Assembly (NCBI GenBank): GCA_035559535.1
Contig: DATMBG010000051.1
Coordinates: forward strand, 186,001 to 250,000
Length of the DNA stretch: 64,000 nt
Reading direction: 5' to 3'
Origin: Candidatus Limnocylindrales bacterium
GTDB taxonomy: Bacteria > Moduliflexota > Moduliflexia > Moduliflexales > JAUQPW01
A model generated the notes under the pieces. It searched no databases. It was not told the origin of the DNA and saw nothing but the letters and a program-made list of their open reading frames with translations. Shown in pieces: positions 52,768 through 61,813 of this stretch (the first letter of the stretch is position 1; every line of letters begins with the position of its first letter). A program made the position numbers and the translations under genes.

Positions 52768-53577
52768 GTGCTTAAGTTACCTATTCCTAAATTAAAATTA
52801 CCGGAGCGGTCGGACTTTGAAGAAATAAAACGACAGATCGTAGAGTCCCAAGTCTGGCGATCTATTTTTCGACATGGTTATGAAGATACTCCCAGAAATC
52901 GGGTCCTGGCAGTTCTGGATAACGTCTGGTTACATTTACATCCTACCAAACTCCCTGTACACGGAACCAAACTGCGTTTTACCTGGTGCATGGGAGGATT
53001 AACTTTTCTGATGTTTTTGGTGACCACGGTGACCGGGGTTTTTTTAATGTTCTATTACCGTCCAACTGCCGAGTACGCTTATAACGACATTAAGTATCTG
53101 GAGTTTGATGTCCCCTTTGGAATGATTATGCGGAATATGCATCGTTGGGCTGCCCATGCCATGGTTATAACCGTATGGCTCCATATGCTGAGAGTTTTCT
53201 TGACAGGCTCCTATAAACCACCCCGGGAATTTAACTGGGCCGTAGGTGTTATGCTGCTGACCATAACACTTCTTTTGAGCTTTACAGGATATCTTCTCCC
53301 CTGGGATCAACTCTCCATCTGGGCGGTCACTGTAGGTACCAATATGGCCCGTGCTACTCCCGTCTTAGGCCATGAGGGACCTTTTGCACCCCCTTCTATT
53401 ATAACCCCTTCCTCCGACGTACGTTTCATGCTCCTGGGAGGAACTATCGTAGGTCCTTCGGCTCTTTTAAGGTTCTACGTCCTCCATTGTATCTTCTTCC
53501 CCCTCTTGGCCGGAGGGTTGATGATGCTTCATTTTTGGAGGGTTCGAAAAGATGGGGGGATCTCAGGACCCCTCTAA
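52768..53577 (+). CDS. cytochrome b6-type subunit
   Basis: A 269-residue membrane protein, the four-helix haem-carrying half of cytochrome b. Haem ligands: first pair in [18 protein letters not shown] (His spaced 14 apart), second pair in [19 protein letters not shown] (His spaced 15 apart). The 15-residue spacing and the C-terminal ISGPL are features of the split b6 type rather than mitochondrial-type cytochrome b. The Q-site helices of subunit IV are in the separate gene at 53.9 kb. It starts with GTG at 52768. It oxidises quinol and passes electrons to the Rieske centre and across the membrane. Confidence 0.94.
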   Translation: MLKLPIPKLKLPERSDFEEIKRQIVESQVWRSIFRHGYEDTPRNRVLAVLDNVWLHLHPTKLPVHGTKLRFTWCMGGLTFLMFLVTTVTGVFLMFYYRPTAEYAYNDIKYLEFDVPFGMIMRNMHRWAAHAMVITVWLHMLRVFLTGSYKPPREFNWAVGVMLLTITLLLSFTGYLLPWDQLSIWAVTVGTNMARATPVLGHEGPFAPPSIITPSSDVRFMLLGGTIVGPSALLRFYVLHCIFFPLLAGGLMMLHFWRVRKDGGISGPL

Positions 53578-53602
53578 AGTTTTAACTTTAACGAAGACGA
53601 CA

Positions 53603-53650
53603 AAGAATCCTGAGAGAGAAGAAAAATAAACTACACTGCTCAGGGTTCTT
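53603..53650 (+). repeat. hairpin after the cytochrome b6 gene
   Basis: AAGAATCCTGAG and CTCAGGGTTCTT pair over 12 bp with one mismatch; loop 24 nt. Confidence 0.5.
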
Positions 53651-53684
53651 AAGTAAGGGTTCTTAAGGCTCTTCGGGATAAGTT

Positions 53685-53852
53685 ATGGAAAACTTTATCC
53701 AGATCATCAGTAAACCGGATAATATTCCCATTGTGGCCATGTTGCTACTGGTGATATTTTTTACCTGTGTGGGTCTCCGACAGGCTTTACAAAACGACCG
53801 ACTGATCCAAGAAGGACGCAAAGACGAAATTATTGATAGGATGAGTGAATAA
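53685..53852 (+). CDS. 55-residue single-span protein of the b6-type complex
   Basis: A short frame with ATG at 53685 and TAA at 53850 encodes 55 residues: a polar N-terminus (MENFIQIISKPDN), one membrane span (about residues 14-31, IPIVAMLLLVIFFTCVGL) and a charged tail (RQALQNDRLIQEGRKDEII). It lies between cytochrome b6 and the subunit-IV-like gene on the same strand, where small single-helix subunits are found in related complexes. The polar-span-charged pattern and position support a real gene, probably a small structural subunit. Confidence 0.7.
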   Translation: MENFIQIISKPDNIPIVAMLLLVIFFTCVGLRQALQNDRLIQEGRKDEIIDRMSE

Positions 53853-53876
53853 CCCTTTTATAAGGATATAAGGAGA

Positions 53877-53913
53877 AAGGGTAAAGGGGATCCTTTTTCC
53901 CCCATCTACCCTT
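53877..53913 (+). repeat. hairpin before the subunit-IV-like gene
   Basis: AAGGGTAAAGGGG pairs with CCCCCATCTACCCTT with small bulges; lies 24 nt before the next ATG. Confidence 0.45.
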
Positions 53914-53936
53914 GCCGGGTTTATCCTTTTAAAAGA

Positions 53937-54917
53937 ATGGCCGACGAAAAAGATATGCAAAGGGAGCTCCCCAAGGAACCCCAACCAGATGGAGCTTCAA
54001 AGCCTGCTCCAGGCTCTAAAGAGGGGGGCGAATCTCCTAAAAAAGGGGCAGAGGCGGCGGCTCCTAAACCAACTCCTCCTGCGGGTACGGTTTCGAAACC
54101 CCCTACAACAGCCACTACGGCTAAACCGACTGCACCAACTACCTCAAAACCGACCCCTGCCGTTAAAACGGTGGCCAAGAAAAAAACACGATTAGATTAC
54201 CGGGTCCATACCTGGCCCCATCTGGTAAGAAGTGAATTTTTAGTGGCTATTGCCGCTTTGATTGTCCTGACGATATGGTCTATTTTGGTAGATGCTCCCC
54301 TGGAGGATCCCGCTAACCCCAACAGAACCCCGAATCCTTCTAAAGCTCCCTGGTACTTCCTGGGTTTGCAGGAAATGCTCGTCTACTTTGACCCCTGGAT
54401 AGCCGGAGTCGTTCTCCCCGGTTTGATTATTCTAGGGCTTATGATTATCCCCTATGTGGATATTAACCCAAAGGGAAACGGATATTACACCTTCAAAGAA
54501 AGGAAATTTGCCATTACCGTTTTTCTATTTGGATTCCTCGTCCTGTGGGTCAGCCTCATCATTGTGGGAACTTTTTTGAGGGGACCGGGATGGAATTTTT
54601 TCGCACCCTGGGATAAATGGGATCCTCATAAAGTAGCCGCTCTTACCAACGTAAACCTCTCTTATAAAGTGGGTATTCGGGATGATTTTATAGCTTCCAT
54701 TTTTGGAGGGGCTGTGGTTATCGGTTATTACCTCCTGGGGGTAATCTACTACTTGATCATGCGAAATCGGAGTGAAGTCCTTCAAAAATTGGGAGTTGTT
54801 CGATATAGTATCGTGGCTTTCTTATTCCTGACCATGATGGCCCTTCCCATTAAAATGATCTTGAGATGGACCCTAAATATCAAATATATCTGGGTAACGC
54901 CCTGGTTCAATATCTAA
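53937..54917 (+). CDS. cytochrome b subunit IV-like protein
   Basis: A 326-residue protein. The first 85 residues are a low-complexity Pro/Ala/Thr/Lys-rich extension, not found in ordinary subunit IV. Then about five membrane spans follow. Residues about 135-165 (APWYFLGLQEMLVYFDPWIA) match the quinone-binding PEWY-type loop of subunit IV, here PWYF, and VDINPKGNGYY resembles the conserved following loop. It completes the split cytochrome b with the 52.8-kb gene. The Pro-rich extension may be a flexible cytoplasmic linker. Confidence 0.88.
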   Translation: MADEKDMQRELPKEPQPDGASKPAPGSKEGGESPKKGAEAAAPKPTPPAGTVSKPPTTATTAKPTAPTTSKPTPAVKTVAKKKTRLDYRVHTWPHLVRSEFLVAIAALIVLTIWSILVDAPLEDPANPNRTPNPSKAPWYFLGLQEMLVYFDPWIAGVVLPGLIILGLMIIPYVDINPKGNGYYTFKERKFAITVFLFGFLVLWVSLIIVGTFLRGPGWNFFAPWDKWDPHKVAALTNVNLSYKVGIRDDFIASIFGGAVVIGYYLLGVIYYLIMRNRSEVLQKLGVVRYSIVAFLFLTMMALPIKMILRWTLNIKYIWVTPWFNI

Positions 54918-54958
54918 CAATTGGCAATTAACAGGAAAGAAAATAATTGCTAATTGTT
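54916..54958 (+). repeat. hairpin before the octahaem cytochrome gene
   Basis: AACAATTGGCAATTA and TAATTGCTAATTGTT pair over 15 bp with one mismatch; 18 nt before the next ATG. Confidence 0.6.
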
Positions 54959-54975
54959 AATGAAGAGATCGATCA

Positions 54976-57864
54976 ATGGCGGAGAAGGATCAAGAGAAGA
55001 TTTTTATTGAGGCTGTCGAGAGAAAATCCTATGGACATATTTACTTTATTATTACTTTGATCGGTTTGATCATGACGGTGTGGGCTTTCTGGGACGAGGT
55101 GATTACCCGAAGACCCTGGAAAAAATATCAGAAAGAATTTAATCGATTTGAATTAGCACGGGCGGAAGCCGAACTTAAACAAGCCCAGGCCAAATTAAAT
55201 ACTCCGGAATATAAAGAGTTAGAAAAAAAATTGGCAGAAGCTGAAAAAGATTTTAATTCTCATAAAGGAAGTTATCAAGATGCTCTGAGACGTTTAAAGG
55301 AAGCCAAGATTAAGTTATTCGAGGTCTCTCAAGAACAGCAGTTCCTCAAAAGCGAAGCCGATGAAGCTTTTTACTGGTACAGTAAGGCCCTCCATGAAAA
55401 CGACAAAGATGTGTTAATCCGAAAACATGAGCTGGATAAGCTGGAAGCAAAAGTGAAAGAGATGCAGCCCGAGATTGATAAACGACAATCAGAGGTAGCT
55501 GCCATCGAAAAAGAGATTGAAAGCATCAAAGGAAATCTGGAAAATCTTCAGGCAGAAAAGCGCAAATATACTGCCGATATTGAGCAGATCCAACGAAAAA
55601 TAGAAGGAATCAAGGCTCGACCTATTGAAATCAAGCAGATTATCGTGGAGAAGTCTTTTATTACAAATTTTGGAAATCACATAGCCCGGGCCGAGCGGTG
55701 TATGACCTGTCATGTGGCCATTGATCGAGCCGGTTTTGAAGATGCCAGTATTCCTCAACCCTTTAGAACCCATCCAAAACGGCAAGAGATCTTTGGAAAA
55801 CATCCCATCGAGAGGTTTGGTTGTACCCTTTGCCATGCCGGACAAGGTGCTGCCCTTACCGTGGAACAAGCCCATAATGGAGAACAACAGGTAAAGGCCA
55901 TCCATGACAAAGATAGACCCCTCAAGATCAACCATAATACCGAATTCTGGTCCCGTCCTCTCTTCTTAGGGGAAAATGTTCAAATTGGATGCAGGAAATG
56001 TCATGAGATAGATAAGGGTCTGGAAGAGGCCCCCCGTTTGACTCAGGGAAGAAGGAATTTCGAAGAATTAGGATGTCATGGATGTCACCTGGTTAAGGGG
56101 TATGAGAATTATCCTAAAGTCGGTCCCGATCTGACCCGCGTAGGGGATAAGGTTACGGCAGAGTGGATGTTCCAATGGATCAAAAACCCGAGGACCTTTC
56201 GCGTGGAAACTCGAATGCCGAATTTCCTCCTCTCAGATGAAAACGTCGAGGCTATTGTAGCCTATTTGATGAATGTAACGAGGGGAAAATATTTGGCCCA
56301 AGCCCCAGGTCAGAGAACAGAAAATGAAGGAACCGGAGGACAAGGCGATGGAAATTTTTCTCTTTCTTTACCTTCTTACTCTGCCGTTCCCGTTGCCCTC
56401 TCAAAGAACTATCAACCTTCTCCTGAAAGGGGTAAAGAGCTCGTTCGATCCATCGGATGCCTGGGTTGTCATGTCATTGGGGAAGGAACGGAGGTCAAAG
56501 ATGAACAGGGAAATCCCATTAAAATAGTACCCCAGATAGATGACAATGGAGTTATTCGGGTTCCCGTACCCAGAAAAACAGGCCGGAAATTCGGTCCAGA
56601 TCTGAGCGGCATCGGTAGTAAGACGAACTTTCAATGGCTTGTGCGGTGGCTCAAAGATCCTAAAAGCTATGATCCTAAAACACCTATGCCGAATTTTAGA
56701 TTGAGTGATGAGCAGGCCCAGGATATAGCCGCCTATTTAATGACTTTAAAATGGGAGGGGGAAAGTAAAATTTTCGGTCTGGAAGAAAAAATCAAGGATC
56801 CGGCTCTGATTGAAAAAGGTGCGCAATTGATCCGGAATTATGGCTGTTTTGGATGCCATACCATACCGGGGATGGAAAAGGAACAGCGCATCGGAGCAGA
56901 ACTGACTACCTTTGGTAATAAATGGATCGCCCAAATGTCGTTTGGTAATGCCACGCATATTCCGGAGACCTGGTGGGATTGGACTGTAAATAAGCTTAGA
57001 AATCCGAGAATTTACGCCACGGAGCGGGAGATTTTACGAATGCCTAATTTTGGCCTCCTGGATGAGGACATCAAAGCGATTGTTATGTTTTTAAAGAGTT
57101 TGACCGGAGAAGAACGCGAAATTCCAGATTATATTTATAAACCTGATCCAATTAAAATGGCCCTCATTCAGGGTCGAGAACTGGTTCGACAGTATAATTG
57201 TATTGGCTGTCATATCATCGAGAATAAAGGAGGGGCGATCCGGGCGTTTTATAAACCTGAAGAACTCAATATGGCTCCGCCGTTGTTGGAAGCTGGAGAA
57301 CTTCATGAGGGGGAGAAAGTACGCCATGACTGGCTCTCTAATTTCTTGAAAAATCCCATTCCTATTCGTCCGTGGTTAAAGGTTCGAATGCCTACTTTTG
57401 GCTTTTCCAATGAGGAAGTCGCCACCCTTGTATCCTATTTTTCAGTTCTTGCTAAAAAGCGATTTCCCTACGAACTTCCCCAAGAGCACCCCCTTCTTCC
57501 AGATATGGTTCAGGCCGGTGCTCGTCTGGCTTCTCCCGACTACTTGAACTGCTTCAATTGTCATCAGCAGGGGGATAAGAAACCGGAAGGTCCGCCGGAA
57601 GGATGGGCTCCAGATCTGGCTATGGCTGCCAGTCGCCTCAATCCAGATTGGATTATCAAATGGATTAAAGATCCACAAAAAATACAACCAGGAACCAAAA
57701 TGCCCATGTTCTTCCCCGATGAAAATTCAGGTCCTGACGATATTCTAGAAGGAAATGAAGAGCAACAAATTCTGGCTCTACGGGATTATGTGCTTTCCCT
57801 TGGATCAATCCCTACAGGAAACATATCCCTGACCCCAGTAAAACCTCCACCAGAAGAAAAATAG
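54976..57864 (+). CDS. membrane-anchored coiled-coil cytochrome c with eight CxxCH motifs
   Basis: A 962-residue protein. Residues about 18-38 form one membrane anchor, followed by a long charged coiled coil (about 45-225). Eight c-haem motifs follow: CMTCH, CTLCH, CRKCH, CHGCH, CLGCH, CFGCH, CIGCH and CFNCH. Five have a downstream Met in an RMPNF-like motif (TRMPNF, TPMPNF, LRMPNF, VRMPTF, TKMPMF), so five mono-haem cytochrome c domains plus a three-haem section near the coiled coil seem likely. It is the last clear subunit of the b6-type operon and probably serves as the electron acceptor of the complex in place of cytochrome c1 or f. Confidence 0.92.
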   Translation: MAEKDQEKIFIEAVERKSYGHIYFIITLIGLIMTVWAFWDEVITRRPWKKYQKEFNRFELARAEAELKQAQAKLNTPEYKELEKKLAEAEKDFNSHKGSYQDALRRLKEAKIKLFEVSQEQQFLKSEADEAFYWYSKALHENDKDVLIRKHELDKLEAKVKEMQPEIDKRQSEVAAIEKEIESIKGNLENLQAEKRKYTADIEQIQRKIEGIKARPIEIKQIIVEKSFITNFGNHIARAERCMTCHVAIDRAGFEDASIPQPFRTHPKRQEIFGKHPIERFGCTLCHAGQGAALTVEQAHNGEQQVKAIHDKDRPLKINHNTEFWSRPLFLGENVQIGCRKCHEIDKGLEEAPRLTQGRRNFEELGCHGCHLVKGYENYPKVGPDLTRVGDKVTAEWMFQWIKNPRTFRVETRMPNFLLSDENVEAIVAYLMNVTRGKYLAQAPGQRTENEGTGGQGDGNFSLSLPSYSAVPVALSKNYQPSPERGKELVRSIGCLGCHVIGEGTEVKDEQGNPIKIVPQIDDNGVIRVPVPRKTGRKFGPDLSGIGSKTNFQWLVRWLKDPKSYDPKTPMPNFRLSDEQAQDIAAYLMTLKWEGESKIFGLEEKIKDPALIEKGAQLIRNYGCFGCHTIPGMEKEQRIGAELTTFGNKWIAQMSFGNATHIPETWWDWTVNKLRNPRIYATEREILRMPNFGLLDEDIKAIVMFLKSLTGEEREIPDYIYKPDPIKMALIQGRELVRQYNCIGCHIIENKGGAIRAFYKPEELNMAPPLLEAGELHEGEKVRHDWLSNFLKNPIPIRPWLKVRMPTFGFSNEEVATLVSYFSVLAKKRFPYELPQEHPLLPDMVQAGARLASPDYLNCFNCHQQGDKKPEGPPEGWAPDLAMAASRLNPDWIIKWIKDPQKIQPGTKMPMFFPDENSGPDDILEGNEEQQILALRDYVLSLGSIPTGNISLTPVKPPPEEK

Positions 57865-57994
57865 AATTGTCCATAATGGGTTGTCCGTCGTATTTTGTTA
57901 GTGAGAAGAGTAGACTGTGTTCTTGTACAGTTCGTTGTCTGTTGTAATTTTAATAAGCCCCAATAGATAACGGACAAGCAAAAGGAGGAAATTC

Positions 57995-58717
57995 ATGACC
58001 AAATTATTTACTTTTCTTTTCACAATAACCTGGCTGGTAAGCTTCTTAGGTACCTCTGCACTTGCCTATGAAGCCGTAGAAGTGACCAATGGCGGGACGA
58101 TTACAGGTACGGTAAAGTTTGCTGGGGAACCCCCAGAGCGACCCATGATTGAGCCTGCAAAGGATAAGGAGGTGTGTAAATCCCATCCTGCTAACGATCT
58201 GATTGTTTCTAAGGAAACAAAAGGAATTCAATATGCCGTGGCTTATCTGGCGGATATTCAAAAAGGAAAACCCCAGGAAAAGCCTGCTGAGAATCCAAAA
58301 TTTGATCAAAAAGGATGCGAGTATCTTCCCCATGTTCTTATATTCCCGGCCGGATCTACCATCGATATTCTCAATAGTGACGGGATTTTGCACAATATCC
58401 ATACCTTTAGCCAGGCAAATCCGCCTATTAACAAGGCTCAGCCTAAGTTCAAGAAGGTATTACAGGAAAAGGTTGAGTATCCTGAGGTTATCAACGTAAA
58501 ATGTGATGTCCATACCTGGATGAACGCCTATTGGGTAGCTACAGGGCATCCGTATTACGCCGCTACCGATGAGAATGGCAACTTCAAATTAGAAAATGTT
58601 CCTCCGGGTAACTATAAACTGGGAGTCTGGCATGAAAAGCTAGGTACCGTAACCCAAGATGTGGTCGTAAAGGAAAAAGAAGAAACTAAAGTGACCGTCG
58701 AAATGGCCCCGAAGTAA
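57995..58717 (+). CDS. secreted cupredoxin-like protein with carboxypeptidase-regulatory-like domain
   Basis: A 240-residue exported protein with a signal peptide (about 1-24, ending at ALAYE). The N-terminal part (GGTITGTVKFAGEPPERP) and the C-terminal part (NGNFKLENVPPGNYKLGVWH) resemble carboxypeptidase-regulatory-like/CnaB repeats. The middle looks like a cupredoxin: His in GILHNIHTF and Cys/His/Met in VKCDVHTWMNAYW could form a type 1 copper site. Similar proteins in respiratory clusters are proposed electron carriers, but copper binding is unproven. AAAGGAGGAAATTC before the ATG is a strong ribosome site. A strong terminator follows. Confidence 0.8.
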   Translation: MTKLFTFLFTITWLVSFLGTSALAYEAVEVTNGGTITGTVKFAGEPPERPMIEPAKDKEVCKSHPANDLIVSKETKGIQYAVAYLADIQKGKPQEKPAENPKFDQKGCEYLPHVLIFPAGSTIDILNSDGILHNIHTFSQANPPINKAQPKFKKVLQEKVEYPEVINVKCDVHTWMNAYWVATGHPYYAATDENGNFKLENVPPGNYKLGVWHEKLGTVTQDVVVKEKEETKVTVEMAPK

Positions 58718-58732
58718 CCCTTAATTTTTATT

Positions 58733-58775
58733 AAAAGGGCAATAAAACCAGATTATCCGGTTTTATTGCCCTTTT
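58733..58775 (+). terminator. strong intrinsic terminator of the respiratory operon
   Basis: AAAAGGGCAATAAAACC and GGTTTTATTGCCCTTTT form a perfect 17-bp stem with a 9-nt loop and a terminal T-run, 16 nt after the cupredoxin-like gene. Confidence 0.9.
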
Positions 58776-58818
58776 ATGTGAATACCGAAATCGATTAAAC
58801 CGAGGAGAGAGAAAAAGA

Positions 58819-60699
58819 ATGTACAAAAAAATCTACGTTCCCCTGGATAATTCAGAGCACTCCAATGCCTGCGTTGATTTTTCTGTAGCTCTGGCAAAAC
58901 ATTTTGGATCTCAGTTAGTAGGAAGCCATGTTTATGCGGCCAGAATGCACGATATACGGTTTAGACAAATGGAATATACTTTACCTGAGGAATATCAGGA
59001 TGAGCAGGAACTGGAACGGCAGAGAAAAATTCACGATAGCCTTATAACGATGGGCCTACAACTCATTTCAGATTCTTATCTGGATGTCATGGCCCGAATT
59101 ACGGAGAAAGAAGGGTTATCCTTTGAAAAAAAAATGTACGATGGGAAAAATTTTCAGGTCATCGTAGACGACATCCAGAACAGCGATTATGACCTGGTCG
59201 TTATTGGAGCTTTAGGAATGGGAGCCGTTAAGGATAGTCAGATTGGGAGTGTCTGTGAGCGGGTCGTCCGTCGGATTAAGGTTGATACCTTCGTTATCAA
59301 AAATACGCTTCCCTTACAAGAACAAACCGGGAATATCCTTGTTGCCGTGGATGGAAGCCCCCAATCCTTTGCAGGCCTCAAGACCGCCGTTGAACTCGGT
59401 AAAGCTTTTCAGAGGTCTGTGGAAGCTGTGGCTGTTTATGATCCTTATTTACACTATGCCATGTTCAACAGCATTGTAGGGGTTCTCTCTGAAAAGGCAG
59501 CCAAGGTCTTCAAATTTAAAGAACAGGAACAACTCCATGAAGAAGTCATTGATACGGGATTAGCCAAGATTTATCAATCCCACCTGGAAATTGCTCGAAA
59601 CGTGGCGAAGGAAGAGGGGATCGACTTAAAGATCACTCTATTGGACGGTAAAGCCTTTGAAAAAATTTTAAAGTATGTCCGAAGGGAAAAACCCTGGTTA
59701 CTGGTGGTGGGTCGGATCGGTGTACATAGTGATGATAACATGGACATTGGAAGTACTACCGAAAATCTTCTTCGACTGGTTCCCTGCAATGTTTTAATCT
59801 CCAGCAGGAAGTTCATCCCCCCCATTGATATTAAGGCCGAGGCCAGTATTGTCTGGACCGAAGAGGCCAATCAGAGAATGGAACGGGTTCCGGCCATGGT
59901 TCGAGGAATTGCACGAACTGCCGTTTTAAGATATGCCATGGAGCGCGGACACTCCATCATAAGTTCCAGTGTTATTGATGAGACCATGCGCGCTGTTTTA
60001 CCGGAAGGAATGGTCCGGGCTATGGGGCTTGCCGCGGAAACCATCGCCGTAGAAAAGGGTCGGCTAACAGAAGGTACAACTTACATTTGCCGATACTGTG
60101 GGTATGCAGCCAAAAATGTACGTCCCCTCAATTGCCCTGTGTGCCATGCTAATGCCGATCAATTTGAAAAAGTTGATAAAGTAGCCATCGAGTCCCTGGC
60201 CCCCCTGGAAGGAGGGGTTGAAGAGGAAGAAACCTTCGATGGGATTAAATTGAGCTGGACCCAGGAGGCTAAAGAGCTTTTAAGAACGGTTCCTTCGGGC
60301 TATATGAGACGAAGGGCCAAAGCCCGGATCGAAAAATCCGCCCGGGTTCGTAAACTGACCACCATCACCAGGGATCTGGCTGCTCAGGTTATCGAACAAA
60401 CTTTGGAAGAAGATCGCCTGGGTCGAGAACCCGAGTCAGAAAAGGAAAAGAAAGGAAAAGATGTTACCTCTTCCCCATCCGATCCTTCGGCTGAATTAAC
60501 CTGGACCGAAGCTGCCATAGAACGCCTGAATCGAGTTCCTGCCGGATTTATGCGAAATATTACCAGGGATAAAATCGAAGGAGTGGCCCGCGAAAAAGGT
60601 TTGAGGCAAATTACTTTGGAAGTCACCGAAGAGGGTATTGGAATAGCCAGAAAAATGATGGAAGAGGCCATCGGAAATTATACCAAGGGCAACTCTTAA
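58819..60699 (+). CDS. double universal-stress/rubredoxin-like/triple PCP_red protein
   Basis: A 626-residue soluble protein. Two UspA-type domains (about 1-150 and 170-335) each keep the ATP-binding GxxGx(9)GS/T pattern, as in GALGMGAVKDSQIGS and GRIGVHSDDNMDIGS. A PCP_red domain (about 343-400, VWTEEANQRMERVPAMVRG) follows. Next comes a rubredoxin-like knuckle CRYCGY...CPVC (about 424-445), then two more PCP_red domains (SWTQEAKELLRTVPSGYMRR and TWTEAAIERLNRVPAGFMRN). The fusion links an ATP-binding stress sensor to an iron or zinc site and PCP_red modules; function unknown. It is separated from the respiratory operon by the terminator. GAGGAGAG is its ribosome site. Confidence 0.88.
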   Translation: MYKKIYVPLDNSEHSNACVDFSVALAKHFGSQLVGSHVYAARMHDIRFRQMEYTLPEEYQDEQELERQRKIHDSLITMGLQLISDSYLDVMARITEKEGLSFEKKMYDGKNFQVIVDDIQNSDYDLVVIGALGMGAVKDSQIGSVCERVVRRIKVDTFVIKNTLPLQEQTGNILVAVDGSPQSFAGLKTAVELGKAFQRSVEAVAVYDPYLHYAMFNSIVGVLSEKAAKVFKFKEQEQLHEEVIDTGLAKIYQSHLEIARNVAKEEGIDLKITLLDGKAFEKILKYVRREKPWLLVVGRIGVHSDDNMDIGSTTENLLRLVPCNVLISSRKFIPPIDIKAEASIVWTEEANQRMERVPAMVRGIARTAVLRYAMERGHSIISSSVIDETMRAVLPEGMVRAMGLAAETIAVEKGRLTEGTTYICRYCGYAAKNVRPLNCPVCHANADQFEKVDKVAIESLAPLEGGVEEEETFDGIKLSWTQEAKELLRTVPSGYMRRRAKARIEKSARVRKLTTITRDLAAQVIEQTLEEDRLGREPESEKEKKGKDVTSSPSDPSAELTWTEAAIERLNRVPAGFMRNITRDKIEGVAREKGLRQITLEVTEEGIGIARKMMEEAIGNYTKGNS

Positions 60700-60707
60700 A
60701 GTGAGCT

Positions 60708-60764
60708 AAAGTGCCTAAAGCGGCTAAAGTATAAAATTAATTTTAGCTCCCTTTAGGCACTTTA
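60708..60764 (+). repeat. long hairpin after the stress-fusion gene
   Basis: AAAGTGCCTAAAGCGGCTAAA pairs with TTTTAGCTCCCTTTAGGCACTTT with one bulge. Direct repeats of CTAAAG-like units occur on each arm. It resembles the hairpin at 61690-61799. Confidence 0.65.
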
Positions 60765-60805
60765 AGGCACTTAAAAACTTAAAACACCTTAAGGTACTTA
60801 CATAA

Positions 60806-61696
60806 ATGAAAAAATATAGAGACATCGTGGGGGATGGAGGATCTAATATCCTCGGCCAAGTCGGGCAACAGATGAATCGGTTAAAAGCCCGGATGGATAA
60901 AATCCGCCATAAGGTGGCTATTATGAGCGGAAAGGGAGGGGTTGGCAAAAGTTCCATTACCGCCAATCTGGCCGTTCTTCTTTCTTTAGAAGGGTATTCC
61001 GTTGGAGTCCTGGATGCAGATATCAACGGGCCTTCCCTGGCTAAAATGATGGGAGCTCGCGGGCAGAAACTCAAAACCACCCAAGAAGGTGTTCAACCTG
61101 CTCGGGGTTTTCTGAATATCCCGGTTATGTCCATGGACCTCTTTCTCCCCACCGATGAAACTCCTGTTATATGGGAGGCACCTACGCAACAGGACTCCTT
61201 CACTTGGCGAGGAAGCATGGAAGTAACAGCCCTGCGAGAGTTTCTCTCGGATACAAACTGGGGAAACCTGGATTTTCTACTCCTGGACCTCCCACCGGGT
61301 ACAGATCGCCTCCCCAATATCGTAGAATTGCTTCCAGACCTGGGAGGAACCTTGATTGTTACCATCCCTTCGGAAGTCTCCCAACTGGTCGTCAAAAAAT
61401 CCATCTCCGTTGCCAAAAACATATTGAAAACTCCTGTGATCGGACTGGTAGAAAATATGGCGGGTTATGTTTGCTCCCACTGCGGTACTTTAGGAGAGCT
61501 ATTTCCCTCTGGAGATGTAAAAGAATGGGTCCAATCCTTAGAGATTCCCTTTTTAGGAGAAATACCCTTTGATCCCCGTATCTCAACCTCTGCCGATTCA
61601 GGTACTCCCTTTCTGCTGGAATACCCAGATTCACTGACCGGACAGGCTTTCAGGGAGATTGGAAAAAAAGTGAAGGAGTTTTTTAAAGTAAGCTAA
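60806..61696 (+). CDS. Mrp/NBP35-family iron-sulfur carrier ATPase
   Basis: A 296-residue P-loop ATPase. The deviant Walker A is SGKGGVGKSS (about residues 42-51), followed by VLDADINGPSLAKMMG and the switch region LLLDLPPGTDRLPN. A CSHCG pair (about 219-223) near the C-terminus is the likely site for carrying a bridging iron-sulfur cluster between dimer subunits. Role: transfer or assembly of Fe-S clusters, fitting the Rieske and radical SAM genes nearby. No ribosome site stands out before the ATG. Confidence 0.92.
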   Translation: MKKYRDIVGDGGSNILGQVGQQMNRLKARMDKIRHKVAIMSGKGGVGKSSITANLAVLLSLEGYSVGVLDADINGPSLAKMMGARGQKLKTTQEGVQPARGFLNIPVMSMDLFLPTDETPVIWEAPTQQDSFTWRGSMEVTALREFLSDTNWGNLDFLLLDLPPGTDRLPNIVELLPDLGGTLIVTIPSEVSQLVVKKSISVAKNILKTPVIGLVENMAGYVCSHCGTLGELFPSGDVKEWVQSLEIPFLGEIPFDPRISTSADSGTPFLLEYPDSLTGQAFREIGKKVKEFFKVS

Positions 61697-61799
61697 AATG
61701 TCTAAAACGTCTAAGGGTCTTTTAACTTTCATTTTCTGGAGCCCCCTTAGAGGACTCAAAAACTTAAAACCTCTTAGCCCGGTTTAAACACTTTAGCTT
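61690..61799 (+). repeat. long imperfect hairpin after the Mrp gene
   Basis: Left arm 61690-61717 starts AAGCTAAAATGTCTAAA; right arm 61770-61799 ends AAACACTTTAGCTT. Most of 27 bp pair. The arm ends are related in sequence to those at 60708-60764. Confidence 0.6.
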
Positions 61800-61813
61800 G
61801 CTTATTTCCAGTT

